From Streptomyces sp. Je 1-79 (lineage in GTDB: Bacteria > Actinomycetota > Actinomycetes > Streptomycetales > Streptomycetaceae): a stretch of DNA of 64,000 nt. The first letter of the stretch is position 1; each line of letters opens with the position of its first letter. The stretch covers positions 186,001 to 250,000 of the forward strand of contig NZ_JAMGSL010000007.1 of assembly GCF_025195125.1 (NCBI RefSeq). Direction: 5' to 3'. Shown piece by piece: positions 1 to 8,433 of this stretch. The notes under the pieces were generated by a model. The model made no database searches. It was not told the DNA's origin and saw nothing but the letters and a program-made list of their open reading frames with translations. The translations under genes were made by a program, and so were the position numbers.

Positions 1-1180
1 ACTTGAGGAGCTTCCGCGCCTTCTCCGGGTCGGTCTCGCCCTCCCCGTACGCCGGGCAGAGCGGGGCGATCGGGCAGGCGCCGCAGGCGGGCTTGCGGGC
101 GTGGCAGATCCGGCGGCCGTGGAAGATCACGCGGTGCGAGAGCATCGTCCACTCGCTCTTCGGGAAGATCTCGGCGACCTCGGCCTCGATCTTGACCGGG
201 TCGTCGCTCTCGGTCCACTTCCAGCGGCGCGCGAGGCGCATGAAGTGGGTGTCGACGGTGATGCCGGGCACCCCGAAGGCGTTGCCGAGGACGACGAAGG
301 CGGTCTTGCGCCCCACGCCGGGCAGCTTGACCAGGTCGTCGAGGCGGCCGGGCACCTCGCCGCCGAAGTCGTCCCGGAGGGCCGCGGCGAGGCCCATGAT
401 CGACTTGGTCTTGGCGCGGAAGAAGCCGGTGGGCCGGATCACCTCCTCGACCTCCTCGGGGACGGCGGCGGCCAGGTCCTCGGGCGTCGGGTACTTCGCG
501 AACAGCGCGGGGGTGGTCTGGTTGACCCGCAGGTCGGTGGTCTGGGCGGAGAGGACCGTGGCGACGAGCAGCTCGAACGGGTTCCGGAAGTCCAGCTCGG
601 GATGGGCGTACGGAAAGACGTCGGCCAGCTCCCGGTTGATCTTCCGGGCCCGGCGGACCATCGCGAGCCGCGATTCCGGCTTCGCGGGCTTCACGGCCGC
701 CTTCGAGGTCCTCGGCGCGGGGCTGGCGGCCGCCTTCGAGGTCCTCGGCGCGGGGCTGGCGGCCGCCTTCGAGGTCTTCGGGGTCTTCGGCTTGGCGCCC
801 GCCTGCGCCGTCGGCCTCGTACCCGCCGCGGCCTTCGTGCCGGTCTTCGCCGTCGCCTTCGCGGCGGGCTTCGTGCCGGTCTTCGCCGTCGCCTTCGCGG
901 CGGCCTTCGTGCCCGTTCTCGGCGTCGCCTTCACGGCGGGCTTCCCGGCAGGCTTCTCCGAGGACTCCGCACGCTTCCCGGCAGCGCTCTCCGGGGACAC
1001 CTCCGCGGGCTTCCCGGCAGCGCTCTCCGGGGACTTCTCCGCGGGCTTCCGGACGGCCTTCGTGGGGCGTTTAGCGGTATTTGTCCGCTTCGGCGCACCC
1101 TGTTCGCCCACAGCGGAATTACCCTTGGCCGACACTCTTCCAGCCCCCTTGGCCTGCGCTCTCACCGGCGAGTTGGACAC
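1..1180 (-). CDS. nth: Endonuclease III (C-terminal end beyond the window)
   Basis: Base-excision-repair DNA glycosylase/AP lyase for oxidised pyrimidines. The reading frame is open through the left edge, so the C-terminus is missing. The core starts near residue 174 and shows the helix-hairpin-helix [14 protein letters not shown] with the catalytic lysine, the motif [11 protein letters not shown] with the catalytic aspartate, and a complete [4Fe-4S] loop with spacing C-x6-C-x2-C-x5-C. In front of the core lies about 170 residues of Lys/Ala/Pro/Thr-rich repeats resembling histone H1 or HU-tail sequence, far longer than in E. coli Nth. The start is taken as GTG at 1180, the first start after an in-frame stop near 1190; later GTG codons would shorten only the tail. 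It is divergent from crp. Confidence 0.93.
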   Translation of the reverse strand, partial: MSNSPVRAQAKGAGRVSAKGNSAVGEQGAPKRTNTAKRPTKAVRKPAEKSPESAAGKPAEVSPESAAGKRAESSEKPAGKPAVKATPRTGTKAAAKATAKTGTKPAAKATAKTGTKAAAGTRPTAQAGAKPKTPKTSKAAASPAPRTSKAAASPAPRTSKAAVKPAKPESRLAMVRRARKINRELADVFPYAHPELDFRNPFELLVATVLSAQTTDLRVNQTTPALFAKYPTPEDLAAAVPEEVEEVIRPTGFFRAKTKSIMGLAAALRDDFGGEVPGRLDDLVKLPGVGRKTAFVVLGNAFGVPGITVDTHFMRLARRWKWTESDDPVKIEAEVAEIFPKSEWTMLSHRVIFHGRRICHARKPACGACPIAPLCPAYGEGETDPEKARKLLK

Positions 1181-1285
1181 CCGGCCAGCCTAAGGGCCAC
1201 CACCGACATCCGCCCTGGGCATGGCCGATCACGACCCAATCGGGCCCCTGGCGTACGGACGGGCGGTTCGGTACGTCAAACTTGT

Positions 1286-1311
1286 TGTGATTGATCGCAC
1301 TGTTTTGTGCG
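1286..1311. promoter_or_regulatory. Crp-like operator sites upstream of crp
   Basis: TGTGATTGATCGCAC at 1286-1301 fits GTG-N8-CAC, the spacing I recall for Streptomyces Crp targets. It overlaps a second inverted repeat, CGCAC-N6-GTGCG at 1296-1311. The sites lie about 55-80 bases before the crp GTG, in the divergent nth/crp gap, so autoregulation is plausible but inferred. Confidence 0.4.
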
Positions 1312-1364
1312 TCCGGCATCATGGGATCAAGGTCCCCTGAGCAGGTCGACATAGGAGAGAACTC

Positions 1365-2039
1365 GTGGACGACGTTCTGCGGCGCGCCCCGCTCTTCGCG
1401 GCGCTCGATGACGAGCAGGCCGCGGAGCTGCGCGCCTCGATGAGTGAAGCGACGCTCGCCCGTGGCGACGCGCTGTTCCACGAGGGAGACCCCGGCGACC
1501 GCCTGTACGTGGTCACCGAGGGCAAGGTGAAGCTCCACCGCACCTCCCCGGACGGCCGCGAGAACATGCTGGCCGTCCTCGGCCCCGGCGAGCTGATCGG
1601 CGAACTCTCGCTCTTCGACCCGGGCCCGCGCACCGCCACCGCGACCGCGCTGACCGAGGTCAAGCTGCTCGGCCTCGGCCACGGCGACCTCCAGCCCTGG
1701 CTGAACGCCCGCCCCGAGGTGGCCACCGCCCTGCTGCGCGCGGTCGCCCGCCGGCTCCGCAAGACCAACGACCAGATGTCCGACCTGGTCTTCTCCGACG
1801 TTCCGGGCCGTGTCGCCCGCGCGCTCCTCGACCTGTCGCGCCGCTTCGGCGTGCAGTCGGAGGAGGGCATCCACGTCGTCCACGACCTCACCCAGGAGGA
1901 GCTGGCCCAGCTGGTCGGCGCCTCCCGCGAGACGGTCAACAAGGCCCTCGCGGACTTCGCCCAGCGCGGCTGGCTGCGCCTGGAGGCCCGCGCCGTGATC
2001 CTGCTGGACGTGGAGCGCCTCGCGAAGCGCTCCCGCTGA
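1365..2039 (+). CDS. crp: Crp/Fnr-family transcriptional regulator Crp
   Basis: Cytoplasmic DNA-binding regulator of 224 residues. Residues about 10-125 form a cyclic-nucleotide-binding fold with the motif PGELIGELSLFDPGPRTATA, which matches the phosphate-binding cassette. Residues about 150-215 form a winged helix with recognition helix LVGASRETVNKALADF. Length and sequence match Streptomyces Crp (SCO3571 in S. coelicolor), known to control germination, growth and antibiotic production. The GTG start is supported by AGGAGAG six bases upstream. A strong hairpin follows the stop. Candidate Crp-type operators precede the gene. Confidence 0.95.
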   Translation: MDDVLRRAPLFAALDDEQAAELRASMSEATLARGDALFHEGDPGDRLYVVTEGKVKLHRTSPDGRENMLAVLGPGELIGELSLFDPGPRTATATALTEVKLLGLGHGDLQPWLNARPEVATALLRAVARRLRKTNDQMSDLVFSDVPGRVARALLDLSRRFGVQSEEGIHVVHDLTQEELAQLVGASRETVNKALADFAQRGWLRLEARAVILLDVERLAKRSR

Positions 2040-2054
2040 GCGGTTCCGTACGTA

Positions 2055-2095
2055 CGAGGAAGGCCGCCCGGTCGACGACCGGGCGGCCTTCCTCG
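2055..2095. terminator. Bidirectional hairpin terminator between crp and SPFH gene
   Basis: A perfect 19-bp inverted repeat with a 3-base loop (arms 2055-2073 and 2077-2095) sits between two convergent genes, 16 bases after the crp stop. No long T run follows, as is usual in Streptomyces. Confidence 0.85.
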
Positions 2096-2129
2096 TGTCG
2101 GCGGGACCACGGCGGCGCCGCGGCCGTCC

Positions 2130-3014
2130 TCAGCGCTTGGTGCCGTCCACGATCAGCGGGTTGCCGCTGCCGGAGCCGCACGGGACCGCGTAGACCGGGT
2201 TCTGCGCCGCGGCCTCCTTGTACGCGTCGATGCACTGGTTCATCAGGACCTTGTCGGTCAGCGACGCGTTGAGGATCTTGTTGGCCTGGGCGATGCCCTC
2301 GGCCTCGATACGGCGCCGGTCGGCCTCGGCCTTGGCCGTGCGGGCCGCCTCGGTGGCGCGCTCGGTCGCCTGCTGCTGCTGGATCTTGCGGTCGATCTGG
2401 TCCTGGAGGGCCTTCGAGGGCTTCACGTTCCGCAGGTTGACGGCCGTCACGTCGATCCCGCGCGGGGCCAGCCGCTCCTTGATGAGCGTGCCGATCTCGG
2501 CGTTGATCTTCTCGCGGTCCGTGGCGTAGCCCTGCTCGCTCGTGTAGCGGGCGAAGACGTTGCGGACGATCTCCCGGCTGTCCGGGTAGACCAGGCGCTG
2601 CTGGATGGACTCCTCGCTGCCCGCGAGCCGGTACAGCTCGACCGACTTGGACGGCGTGACCGCCCACTTCACGGTCACCTCCACCTCCATCACGCCGCCC
2701 TGCGAGGAGCGGACCTCGACCACGTCCTTGTCGGAGAGGTTGAGGTCGACGGGGCGGGTGGAGAAGGTCGTCACCTCGGTGAACGGCGACTTGACGTGCA
2801 TGCCGGAGGTCATCGGCGAGCCCACCTTGCCGAACGCGACCGGGACGCCGACCTCGTACGCGCTGACCACGTACGTCATGCTCGCGATCAGCGAGAAGAC
2901 GCCCGCGAGGACGGCTCCGAGGGCGCCGAGCTTCAGCCCCTTCGAGTCGTTCGAGCGGGCGACGAAGAAGAGCACCACCGCCGCTATCAGCAGCAGGATG
3001 GAGATGACGAACAT
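2130..3014 (-). CDS. SPFH/band 7 (prohibitin-like) membrane protein
   Basis: A 294-residue membrane-anchored scaffold-type protein. Two hydrophobic stretches lie at residues about 1-18 and 30-52, followed by an SPFH domain (YEVGVPVAFGKVGSPM onward) and, from about residue 190, an Arg/Glu/Ala-rich coiled coil (QQQATERATEAARTAKAEAD). The C-terminus is Gly/Ser/Asn-rich with two cysteines earlier (NQCID, VPCGSG). Proteins of this family oligomerise in membranes and organise microdomains or proteases; the partner here is unknown. The gene converges on crp. It is distinct from the second SPFH gene at 16.4-17.5 kb, which is paired with an NfeD gene, whereas this one is not. Confidence 0.85.
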   Translation of the reverse strand: MFVISILLLIAAVVLFFVARSNDSKGLKLGALGAVLAGVFSLIASMTYVVSAYEVGVPVAFGKVGSPMTSGMHVKSPFTEVTTFSTRPVDLNLSDKDVVEVRSSQGGVMEVEVTVKWAVTPSKSVELYRLAGSEESIQQRLVYPDSREIVRNVFARYTSEQGYATDREKINAEIGTLIKERLAPRGIDVTAVNLRNVKPSKALQDQIDRKIQQQQATERATEAARTAKAEADRRRIEAEGIAQANKILNASLTDKVLMNQCIDAYKEAAAQNPVYAVPCGSGSGNPLIVDGTKR

Positions 3015-3099
3015 GGGCGTTCCCCCCGAGGGCTACGGTCCGCAGTAGGCGAAGTAAGCGGAGCGTAAGACACGAACCGCGAACCCTCGAGGGTGGGGG

Positions 3100-3930
3100 T
3101 CAGATCAGCCCGTGCTCCCGCAGGTACTCCATCTGGGCCCGTACGGAGAGTTCGGCGGCCGGCCACAGCGACCGGTCCACGTCCGCGTAGACGTGTGCGA
3201 CGACCTCGGAGGGGGTCCGGTGGCCGTTCTCGACGGCCGTCTCGACCTGCGCGAGACGGGAGGCACGGTGCGCGAGATAGAACTCCACCGCGCCCTGGGC
3301 GTCGTCCAGGACCGGCCCGTGGCCCGGCAGGACGGTGTGGACCCCGTCGTCGACCGTGAGCGAGCGCAGCCGGCGCAACGAGTCCAGATAGTCCCCGAGC
3401 CGCCCGTCGGGGTGGGCCACGATCGTCGTGCCGCGCCCCAGGACCGTGTCGCCCGTCAGGACGGCACGGTCGGCGGGCAGATGGAAGGAGAGCGAGTCCG
3501 AGGTGTGACCGGGCGTCGGCACCACCCACAGCTCCAGACCGCCGACCGTGATCACGTCCCCGGTGCCGAGCCCCTCGTCGCCGAGGCGCAGCGCCGGGTC
3601 CAGGGCCCGCACATGGGTCCCGGTCAGCTCGGCGAACCGGCCGGCGCCCTCGGCGTGGTCGGGGTGGCCGTGGGTGAGCAGCGTGAGCGCGACCCGCTTG
3701 CCGAGCTCGGCCGCGGTGTCGATCACACGCGTCAGATGGCCGTCGTCGAGCGGACCCGGGTCGATGACGACCGCGAGGTCGGAGTCGGGCTCGGAGACGA
3801 TCCAGGTGTTGGTGCCGTCCAGCGTCATCGCGGACGGGTTCGGCGCGAGGACGTTGACGGCGCGGGCGGTCGCGGGGCCGGAGAGCACTCCGCCCCGGGG
3901 CTGCCCGGGCAGCGCGGCCGCGTCGCTCAT
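3100..3930 (-). CDS. MBL-fold metallo-hydrolase
   Basis: A 276-residue hydrolase of the metallo-beta-lactamase superfamily. The metal motif HxHxDH appears as LLTHGHPDHAEGAGRF, with further ligands in PTPGHTSDSLSFHL (His), TGDTV (bridging Asp) and LPGHGPVL (His). A C-terminal winged region (HRASRLAQVETAV) resembles the LACTB2/glyoxalase II-like subgroup, so a hydrolase of thioesters or RNA is possible; the substrate is unknown. The ATG overlaps the stop of the upstream NUDIX gene by four bases (ATGA), which indicates translational coupling and joint function. Confidence 0.88.
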   Translation of the reverse strand: MSDAAALPGQPRGGVLSGPATARAVNVLAPNPSAMTLDGTNTWIVSEPDSDLAVVIDPGPLDDGHLTRVIDTAAELGKRVALTLLTHGHPDHAEGAGRFAELTGTHVRALDPALRLGDEGLGTGDVITVGGLELWVVPTPGHTSDSLSFHLPADRAVLTGDTVLGRGTTIVAHPDGRLGDYLDSLRRLRSLTVDDGVHTVLPGHGPVLDDAQGAVEFYLAHRASRLAQVETAVENGHRTPSEVVAHVYADVDRSLWPAAELSVRAQMEYLREHGLI

Positions 3931-4796
3931 CGCGCCTCCCCGCCCCTCGGGATGTGCTTGGTGAACTCGTCGTGGCCCGGCCAGCTCAGGATCAGCTCGT
4001 CGCCCTCCAGGCGCGCCTGTGCAAGGACGGGAGTCAGGTCCTGGACCGCGGCCTCGACCAGAGCCTCCGCGGCCGAAGCGAACCGGGTGAGACCGCGCAG
4101 GGTCGAGATCGTCGGGGGCATCATCGTGAGCTCGCCCCGGTCGTAACCGGCCGCGGCCTCCGCCGGACGGATCCAGACCGTGCGGTCGGCCTCCGTAGAC
4201 GCGTTGCGGGTGCGCTGACCGGCCGGCAGGGCGGCCACGAAGAACCAGGTGTCGTACCGCCGGGGCTCGAACTCCGGCGTGATCCAGCGCGCCCACGCGC
4301 CGAGCAGGTCCGAGCGCAGCACCAGTCCGCGCCGGTCGAGGAAGTCGGCGAAGGACAGCTCCCGGGCGACCAGCGCCTCCCGGTCCTTCTCCCAGTCGTC
4401 GCCGGTGGTGTCCCCGACCACGGAATCGGCGGTCTCCCCGGCGAGCAGCACGCCCGCCTCCTCGTAGGTCTCGCGCACCGCCGCGCAGACGATCGCCTGA
4501 GCCTGTGCCGTACCCGTGACACCCAGCCGGTCGGCCCAGACCTCCAGGGAGGGCCCGGCCCAGCGCACCGGGTGTTCGTCGCGCGGGTCGACACCTCCGC
4601 CGGGATAGGCGTACGCGCCGCCCGCGAAGGCCATGGAGGTGCGCCGTCGCAGCATGTGGACGCTCGGCCCGTCCGTCCCGTCGCGCAGCAGCATGACCGT
4701 GGCGGCCCGCTTGGGTGTCGCGGGGGTGAGTTCGCCCACGGCGAGAGCGCGGATGCGGTCGGGCCATTCCGGTGGGTACCACTGACCATTCGACAT
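3927..4796 (-). CDS. NUDIX hydrolase
   Basis: About 289 residues from the ATG at 4796, which begins MSNGQWYPPEWPDRI. An alternative ATG lies at 4829, 11 codons upstream; neither has a clear ribosome site. The Nudix signature is split by an insertion of about 30 residues: GGGVDPRDEH gives the first part and AAVRETYEEAGVLLAG supplies the REUxEExGU helix. This architecture resembles the NUDT19/RppH-like coenzyme A diphosphatase group; the substrate is not established. It is the first gene of a two-gene operon with the MBL hydrolase. NUDIX plus MBL suggests step-wise cleavage of an acyl-CoA or nucleotide-like substrate, which is inference. Confidence 0.85.
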   Translation of the reverse strand: MSNGQWYPPEWPDRIRALAVGELTPATPKRAATVMLLRDGTDGPSVHMLRRRTSMAFAGGAYAYPGGGVDPRDEHPVRWAGPSLEVWADRLGVTGTAQAQAIVCAAVRETYEEAGVLLAGETADSVVGDTTGDDWEKDREALVARELSFADFLDRRGLVLRSDLLGAWARWITPEFEPRRYDTWFFVAALPAGQRTRNASTEADRTVWIRPAEAAAGYDRGELTMMPPTISTLRGLTRFASAAEALVEAAVQDLTPVLAQARLEGDELILSWPGHDEFTKHIPRGGEAR

Positions 4797-4830
4797 GGCC
4801 GGATGGTATGCGCAACTACCCGGATGCACG

Positions 4831-4865
4831 AGAGCCGATTCCCCCGGGGCGGGAGAACCGGCTCT
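4831..4865 (-). terminator. Hairpin downstream of the RidA gene
   Basis: Arms AGAGCCG (4831-4837) and CGGCTCT (4859-4865) enclose a GC-rich, partly paired interior. It lies 17 bases past the stop of the RidA gene on the minus strand and before the NUDIX gene. Confidence 0.45.
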
Positions 4866-4881
4866 TCACGGGCGTGGGCGG

Positions 4882-5364
4882 TCAGTCCTGGACGAGCTCG
4901 ACCTGGACCTCGACCTCGACCGGGGCGTCGAGCGGGAGCACGGCCACACCGACGGCGCTGCGCGCGTGCACGCCCTTGTCGCCGAGGACCGCGCCGAGCA
5001 GCTCGCTGGCGCCGTTGACGACGCCCGGCTGTCCGGTGAAGTCGGCGGCCGAGGCGACGAAGCCGACGACCTTCACGACCCGCTTGATCCGGTCCAGGTC
5101 ACCGGCGACCGACTTCACGGCCGCGAGCGCGTTCAGCGCGCAGGTGGCGGCGAGCTCCTTGGCCTCCTCGGCGGTGACCTCGGCGCCGACCTTGCCGGTC
5201 AGCTGGAGCTTGCCCGCCACCATCGGGAGCTGGCCCGAGGTGTAGACGTACACGCCGGACTGCACGGCCGGCTGGTAGGCGGCCAGCGGCGGAACGACCT
5301 CCGGCAGGGTCAGGCCCAGCGCGGCGAGCTTCGTCTCGACGGCGCCCTTCGCGCCCTCGCTCAT
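4882..5364 (-). CDS. RidA/YjgF family protein
   Basis: A 160-residue Rid-family protein, expected to be a cytosolic trimer that hydrolyses reactive imine/enamine intermediates from PLP enzymes or acts as a related deaminase. The fold is recognisable from YTSGQLPMV near the start, AATCALNALAAVKSVAGDLD in the middle and the C-terminal VAVLPLDAPVEVEVQV. The canonical RidA arginine in the C-terminal motif is not evident, so it probably belongs to one of the Rid1-7 subgroups rather than RidA itself. The start ATG overlaps the DUF4177 stop (TGATG), so the two are translationally coupled. Confidence 0.88.
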   Translation of the reverse strand: MSEGAKGAVETKLAALGLTLPEVVPPLAAYQPAVQSGVYVYTSGQLPMVAGKLQLTGKVGAEVTAEEAKELAATCALNALAAVKSVAGDLDRIKRVVKVVGFVASAADFTGQPGVVNGASELLGAVLGDKGVHARSAVGVAVLPLDAPVEVEVQVELVQD

Positions 5365-5522
5365 CAGGACTTCTCCCGCTTCAGGTAGGCCACGAGCTGC
5401 TCGGGGTTGTTCGGCCCGGGAACGACCTGGACGAGCTCCCACCCGTCCTCGCCCCAGGTGTCCAGAATCTGCTTCGTCGCGTGCACGAGAAGGGGCACGG
5501 TCGCGTATTCCCACTTGGTCAT
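5364..5522 (-). CDS. DUF4177 small protein
   Basis: A 52-residue protein starting MTKWEYATVPLL and ending LVAYLKREKS. The WEY...DGWELV pattern with a proline-rich turn is typical of DUF4177 proteins; the function is unknown. It heads a two-gene operon with the RidA protein (stop and start share one base) and is divergent from the ArsA-like ATPase pair. Confidence 0.85.
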   Translation of the reverse strand: MTKWEYATVPLLVHATKQILDTWGEDGWELVQVVPGPNNPEQLVAYLKREKS

Positions 5523-5594
5523 GGAGCCGACTGTATCCGCTGCCACAGGCAGCCTCCTGCTTAGCCGACCGCTCCAGTGGTTAGGCTCGAAGAC

Positions 5595-6557
5595 GTGAGC
5601 AGGCTCCAGGTCGTCAGCGGCAAGGGCGGTACCGGTAAGACGACGGTCGCCGCCGCCCTCGCGCTCGCCCTCGCGACGGAGGGCAAGCGGACCCTCCTCG
5701 TCGAGGTCGAAGGCAGACAGGGCATCGCACAGCTCTTCGAGACGGAGGCCCTTCCGTACGAGGAGCGCAAGATCGCCGTCGCCCCGGGCGGCGGCGAGGT
5801 GTTCGCGCTGGCCATCGACGCCGAGCGCGCGCTCCTCGACTACCTCCAGATGTTCTACAAGCTCGGCAGCGCGGGCCGGGCCCTGAAGAAGCTCGGCGCG
5901 ATCGACTTCGCGACGACGATCGCGCCCGGGGTCCGGGACGTGCTGCTGACCGGCAAGGCCTGCGAGGCGGTCCGCCGGCGCGAGAAGCACGGTGGCTACA
6001 CCTACGACCACGTCGTCATGGACGCCCCACCGACCGGCCGGATCACCCGCTTCCTCAACGTCAACGACGAGGTGGCGGGGCTCGCCCGGATCGGCCCGAT
6101 ACACAATCAGGCGCAGGCGGTGATGCGGGTCCTGAAGTCGCCGGAGACGGCCGTGCATCTGGTGACCCTGCTGGAGGAGATGCCGGTCCAGGAGACCGCG
6201 GACGGCATCGCGGAGCTGCGCGAGGCCGAGCTGCCGGTGGGCGGCGTCATCGTGAACATGGTCCGTCCGCACGTCCTCGACGAGGCGGCGGTCCGGGCGG
6301 CCTCCGGCGACCACCGGGACGCGGTCGCCCGGACCCTCGCCGCGGCGGGCGTCCGCGGCGGTACGAAGCTGGTCGGGCCGCTCCTTGAGCAGGCGGCCGA
6401 GCACGCGCAGCGGGTGGAGCTGGAGCGCGAGCAGCGGGCGGTGCTCATGAAGCTCGGCGTACCGGCGTACGAACTCCCCTTCCTGGGGGACGGGGCGGAC
6501 ATCGCGGGCCTGTACCGGCTGGCGAAGGACCTGCGGAAGCAAGGGGTGGGCGTGTGA
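5595..6557 (+). CDS. ArsA-like P-loop ATPase (first of pair)
   Basis: About 320 residues. The deviant Walker A motif SGKGGTGKTT is at the very N-terminus, followed by VEVEGRQG (switch region) and VMDAPPTGR (Walker B/DxP region). This is the ArsA/Get3/MinD class of dimeric ATPases, but cysteine ligands typical of arsenite pumps are absent and no arsB-like gene is nearby. The start is taken as GTG 5595 (MSRLQVVSGKGG); GTG 5577 adds six residues. The stop overlaps the next gene by four bases (GTGA), so the two ATPases are likely made in equal amounts and may form a heterodimer. In S. coelicolor the equivalent pair also abuts wblA. Confidence 0.85.
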   Translation: MSRLQVVSGKGGTGKTTVAAALALALATEGKRTLLVEVEGRQGIAQLFETEALPYEERKIAVAPGGGEVFALAIDAERALLDYLQMFYKLGSAGRALKKLGAIDFATTIAPGVRDVLLTGKACEAVRRREKHGGYTYDHVVMDAPPTGRITRFLNVNDEVAGLARIGPIHNQAQAVMRVLKSPETAVHLVTLLEEMPVQETADGIAELREAELPVGGVIVNMVRPHVLDEAAVRAASGDHRDAVARTLAAAGVRGGTKLVGPLLEQAAEHAQRVELEREQRAVLMKLGVPAYELPFLGDGADIAGLYRLAKDLRKQGVGV

Positions 6558-7924
6558 CGGGCTCGGTGGACACCGCGGCGAACGGTCTGGACTCCGTACC
6601 CGTCCTGCACCTGGATCCGCTCATCGACGACCTGGGCACCCGGATCATCGTCTGCTGCGGCGCGGGCGGGGTCGGCAAGACGACCACCGCGGCGGCGCTC
6701 GGCGTACGGGCGGCGGAGCGGGGGCGGAAGGTCGTCGTCCTGACGATCGACCCGGCGCGGCGGCTGGCCCAGTCGATGGGGATCGACTCGCTGGACAACG
6801 TCCCGCGCAAGGTCGACGGGATCAAGGGATCCGACGGCGGCGAGCTGCACGCCATGATGCTCGACATGAAGCGGACCTTCGACGAGATCGTCGAGGCGCA
6901 CGCCGACCCCGACCGGGCCCGGGCGATTCTGGAGAACCCCTTCTACCAGTCCCTGTCGGCCGGTTTCGCCGGTACGCAGGAGTACATGGCGATGGAGAAG
7001 CTCGGGCAGTTGCGGGCCCGCGACGAGTGGGACCTGATCGTCGTCGACACCCCGCCGTCCCGCTCCGCGCTCGACTTCCTGGACGCGCCGAAGCGGCTCG
7101 GCTCCTTCCTGGACGGGAAGTTCATCAAGCTCCTGATGGCCCCGGCGAAGATGGGCGGCCGGGCGGGGATGAAGTTCCTCAATGTCGGCATGTCGATGAT
7201 GACGGGGACGCTCGGGAAGCTGCTGGGGGGTCAGTTCCTGAAGGACGTACAGACCTTCGTGGCCGCGATGGACACGATGTTCGGCGGCTTCCGGACCCGG
7301 GCGGACGCGACGTACAAGCTGCTCCAGGCCCCGGGCACGGCGTTCCTCGTGGTCGCGACGCCGGAGCGGGACGCGCTGCGCGAGGCGGCGTACTTCGTGG
7401 AACGGCTGGCCGCGGAGGAGATGCCGCTGGCCGGGCTCGTCCTCAACCGCGTCCACGGCAGTGGCGCGGAGCGGCTGTCGGCCGAGCGGGCGCGGGCCGC
7501 GGCGGAAAATCTTGACGAGGGGCGCATTGTGGATCAGGGGGCCGGGAAGGCTGGAGTGCGTGGCCCCCGGGCCACGGCCCCAGAGCCGTCAGACACCCCG
7601 ACCGCCGCCGGAACCACCCGCACCACCGGTACCGCCCCGAGCACCGCCGCCGCACCTTCTTCGCCCGCCGAGGCTGCCCCCACAGCCGACGGCGACGCAC
7701 TCGACATCCAGCAGTTGACCGCGGGCCTGCTCCGACTCCATGCCGAGCGGATGCAGGTCCTCGCGCGTGAGCAGCGCACGCGCGACCGTTTCACGGCGCT
7801 CCACCCCGAGGTGGCCGTCGCCGAAGTGGCCGCACTGCCCGGCGACGTACACGATCTGTCAGGTCTTCGGGCCATCGGAGACCGGCTCACGGCCGGCCGC
7901 ATGGACCGGCTGCCTTCGGCCTGA
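6554..7924 (+). CDS. ArsA-like P-loop ATPase (second of pair)
   Basis: A 456-residue ATPase starting at GTG 6554 within the stop of its partner. It has Walker A GAGGVGKTTT near residue 38, the switch I-like LTIDPARRLAQSMG, and VVDTPPSRSALDFLDAP. After the ATPase core (to about residue 310) comes a low-complexity Pro/Thr/Ala linker at about residues 330-385, then a helical C-terminal segment. The linker is unusual for the family and suggests a flexible tether. It converges on wblA across a short repeat block. Confidence 0.85.
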   Translation: MTGSVDTAANGLDSVPVLHLDPLIDDLGTRIIVCCGAGGVGKTTTAAALGVRAAERGRKVVVLTIDPARRLAQSMGIDSLDNVPRKVDGIKGSDGGELHAMMLDMKRTFDEIVEAHADPDRARAILENPFYQSLSAGFAGTQEYMAMEKLGQLRARDEWDLIVVDTPPSRSALDFLDAPKRLGSFLDGKFIKLLMAPAKMGGRAGMKFLNVGMSMMTGTLGKLLGGQFLKDVQTFVAAMDTMFGGFRTRADATYKLLQAPGTAFLVVATPERDALREAAYFVERLAAEEMPLAGLVLNRVHGSGAERLSAERARAAAENLDEGRIVDQGAGKAGVRGPRATAPEPSDTPTAAGTTRTTGTAPSTAAAPSSPAEAAPTADGDALDIQQLTAGLLRLHAERMQVLAREQRTRDRFTALHPEVAVAEVAALPGDVHDLSGLRAIGDRLTAGRMDRLPSA

Positions 7925-7986
7925 TCCCGCGTACCCACGGGGCCCGCGTCGCACGTCGGCGACCGGCGTAGGACCGGGCCTGATGG

Positions 7987-8037
7987 TGCGTACGGGCCTG
8001 ACGGGCGAGCGGGCCTGACGGGCGTACGGGCTTGGCC
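7987..8037. repeat. Three-copy 17-bp tandem repeat
   Basis: Units at 7987-8003, 8004-8020 and 8021-8037 share CGGGCCTGACG-like cores with a few mismatches. It lies between the convergent stops of the second ATPase gene and wblA. Confidence 0.7.
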
Positions 8038-8088
8038 CTCACGCCATCGGACCGTCGTACGTCCCGTACCGGCCGGCGAACCGGCTGC

Positions 8089-8433
8089 CTACCCCACTGC
8101 CGCGTACGCCTCGTACGTCGCGTCGTCCTCCATCGCCACGGGCAGCAGGCCCGCTCCCCGCTCGTACTCCGTCCGCGCCGTCTCCAGCAGTCGCCGCCAC
8201 GAGGTGACGGTCGGCCGCCGGCGCAGCAGGGCACGGCGCTCGCGCTCCGTCATGCCGCCCCACACGCCGAACTCCACGCGGTTGTCGAGCGCGTCGGCCA
8301 GGCACTCGGTCCGCACCGGGCACCCGGTGCACACCGCCTTCGCCCTGTTCTGCGCCGCTCCCTGCACGAAAAGTTCATCCGGATCGGTAGTGCGGCAGGC
8401 CGCCTGCGCACTCCAGTCAGCTACCCAGCCCAT
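8089..8433 (-). CDS. wblA: WhiB-like regulator WblA
   Basis: A 114-residue iron-sulfur transcription factor that in Streptomyces acts as a global switch affecting aerial development and antibiotic production. The four cysteines are in place: one in AQAACRTTDP, two in VCTGCP and one in RTECLADAL. The turn GVWGG and the basic helix RRALLRRRPTV follow. The sequence matches S. coelicolor WblA (SCO3579) almost throughout. The ATG at 8433 is chosen because the protein then begins MGWVADW and GGAGAGGA lies about ten bases upstream; an ATG at 8490 would add 19 residues with no support. A long regulatory gap separates it from the divergent PBP gene. Confidence 0.95.
   Translation of the reverse strand: MGWVADWSAQAACRTTDPDELFVQGAAQNRAKAVCTGCPVRTECLADALDNRVEFGVWGGMTERERRALLRRRPTVTSWRRLLETARTEYERGAGLLPVAMEDDATYEAYAAVG

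Noticed and set aside
3-1294. Long plus-strand frames over the left end
   Set aside because: They are mirror frames of the minus-strand endonuclease III gene, whose motifs are complete; the repeats make the opposite frames open too.
5595-7924. Arsenic resistance operon
   Set aside because: No arsB, arsC or arsR and no cysteine metal site in the ATPases.
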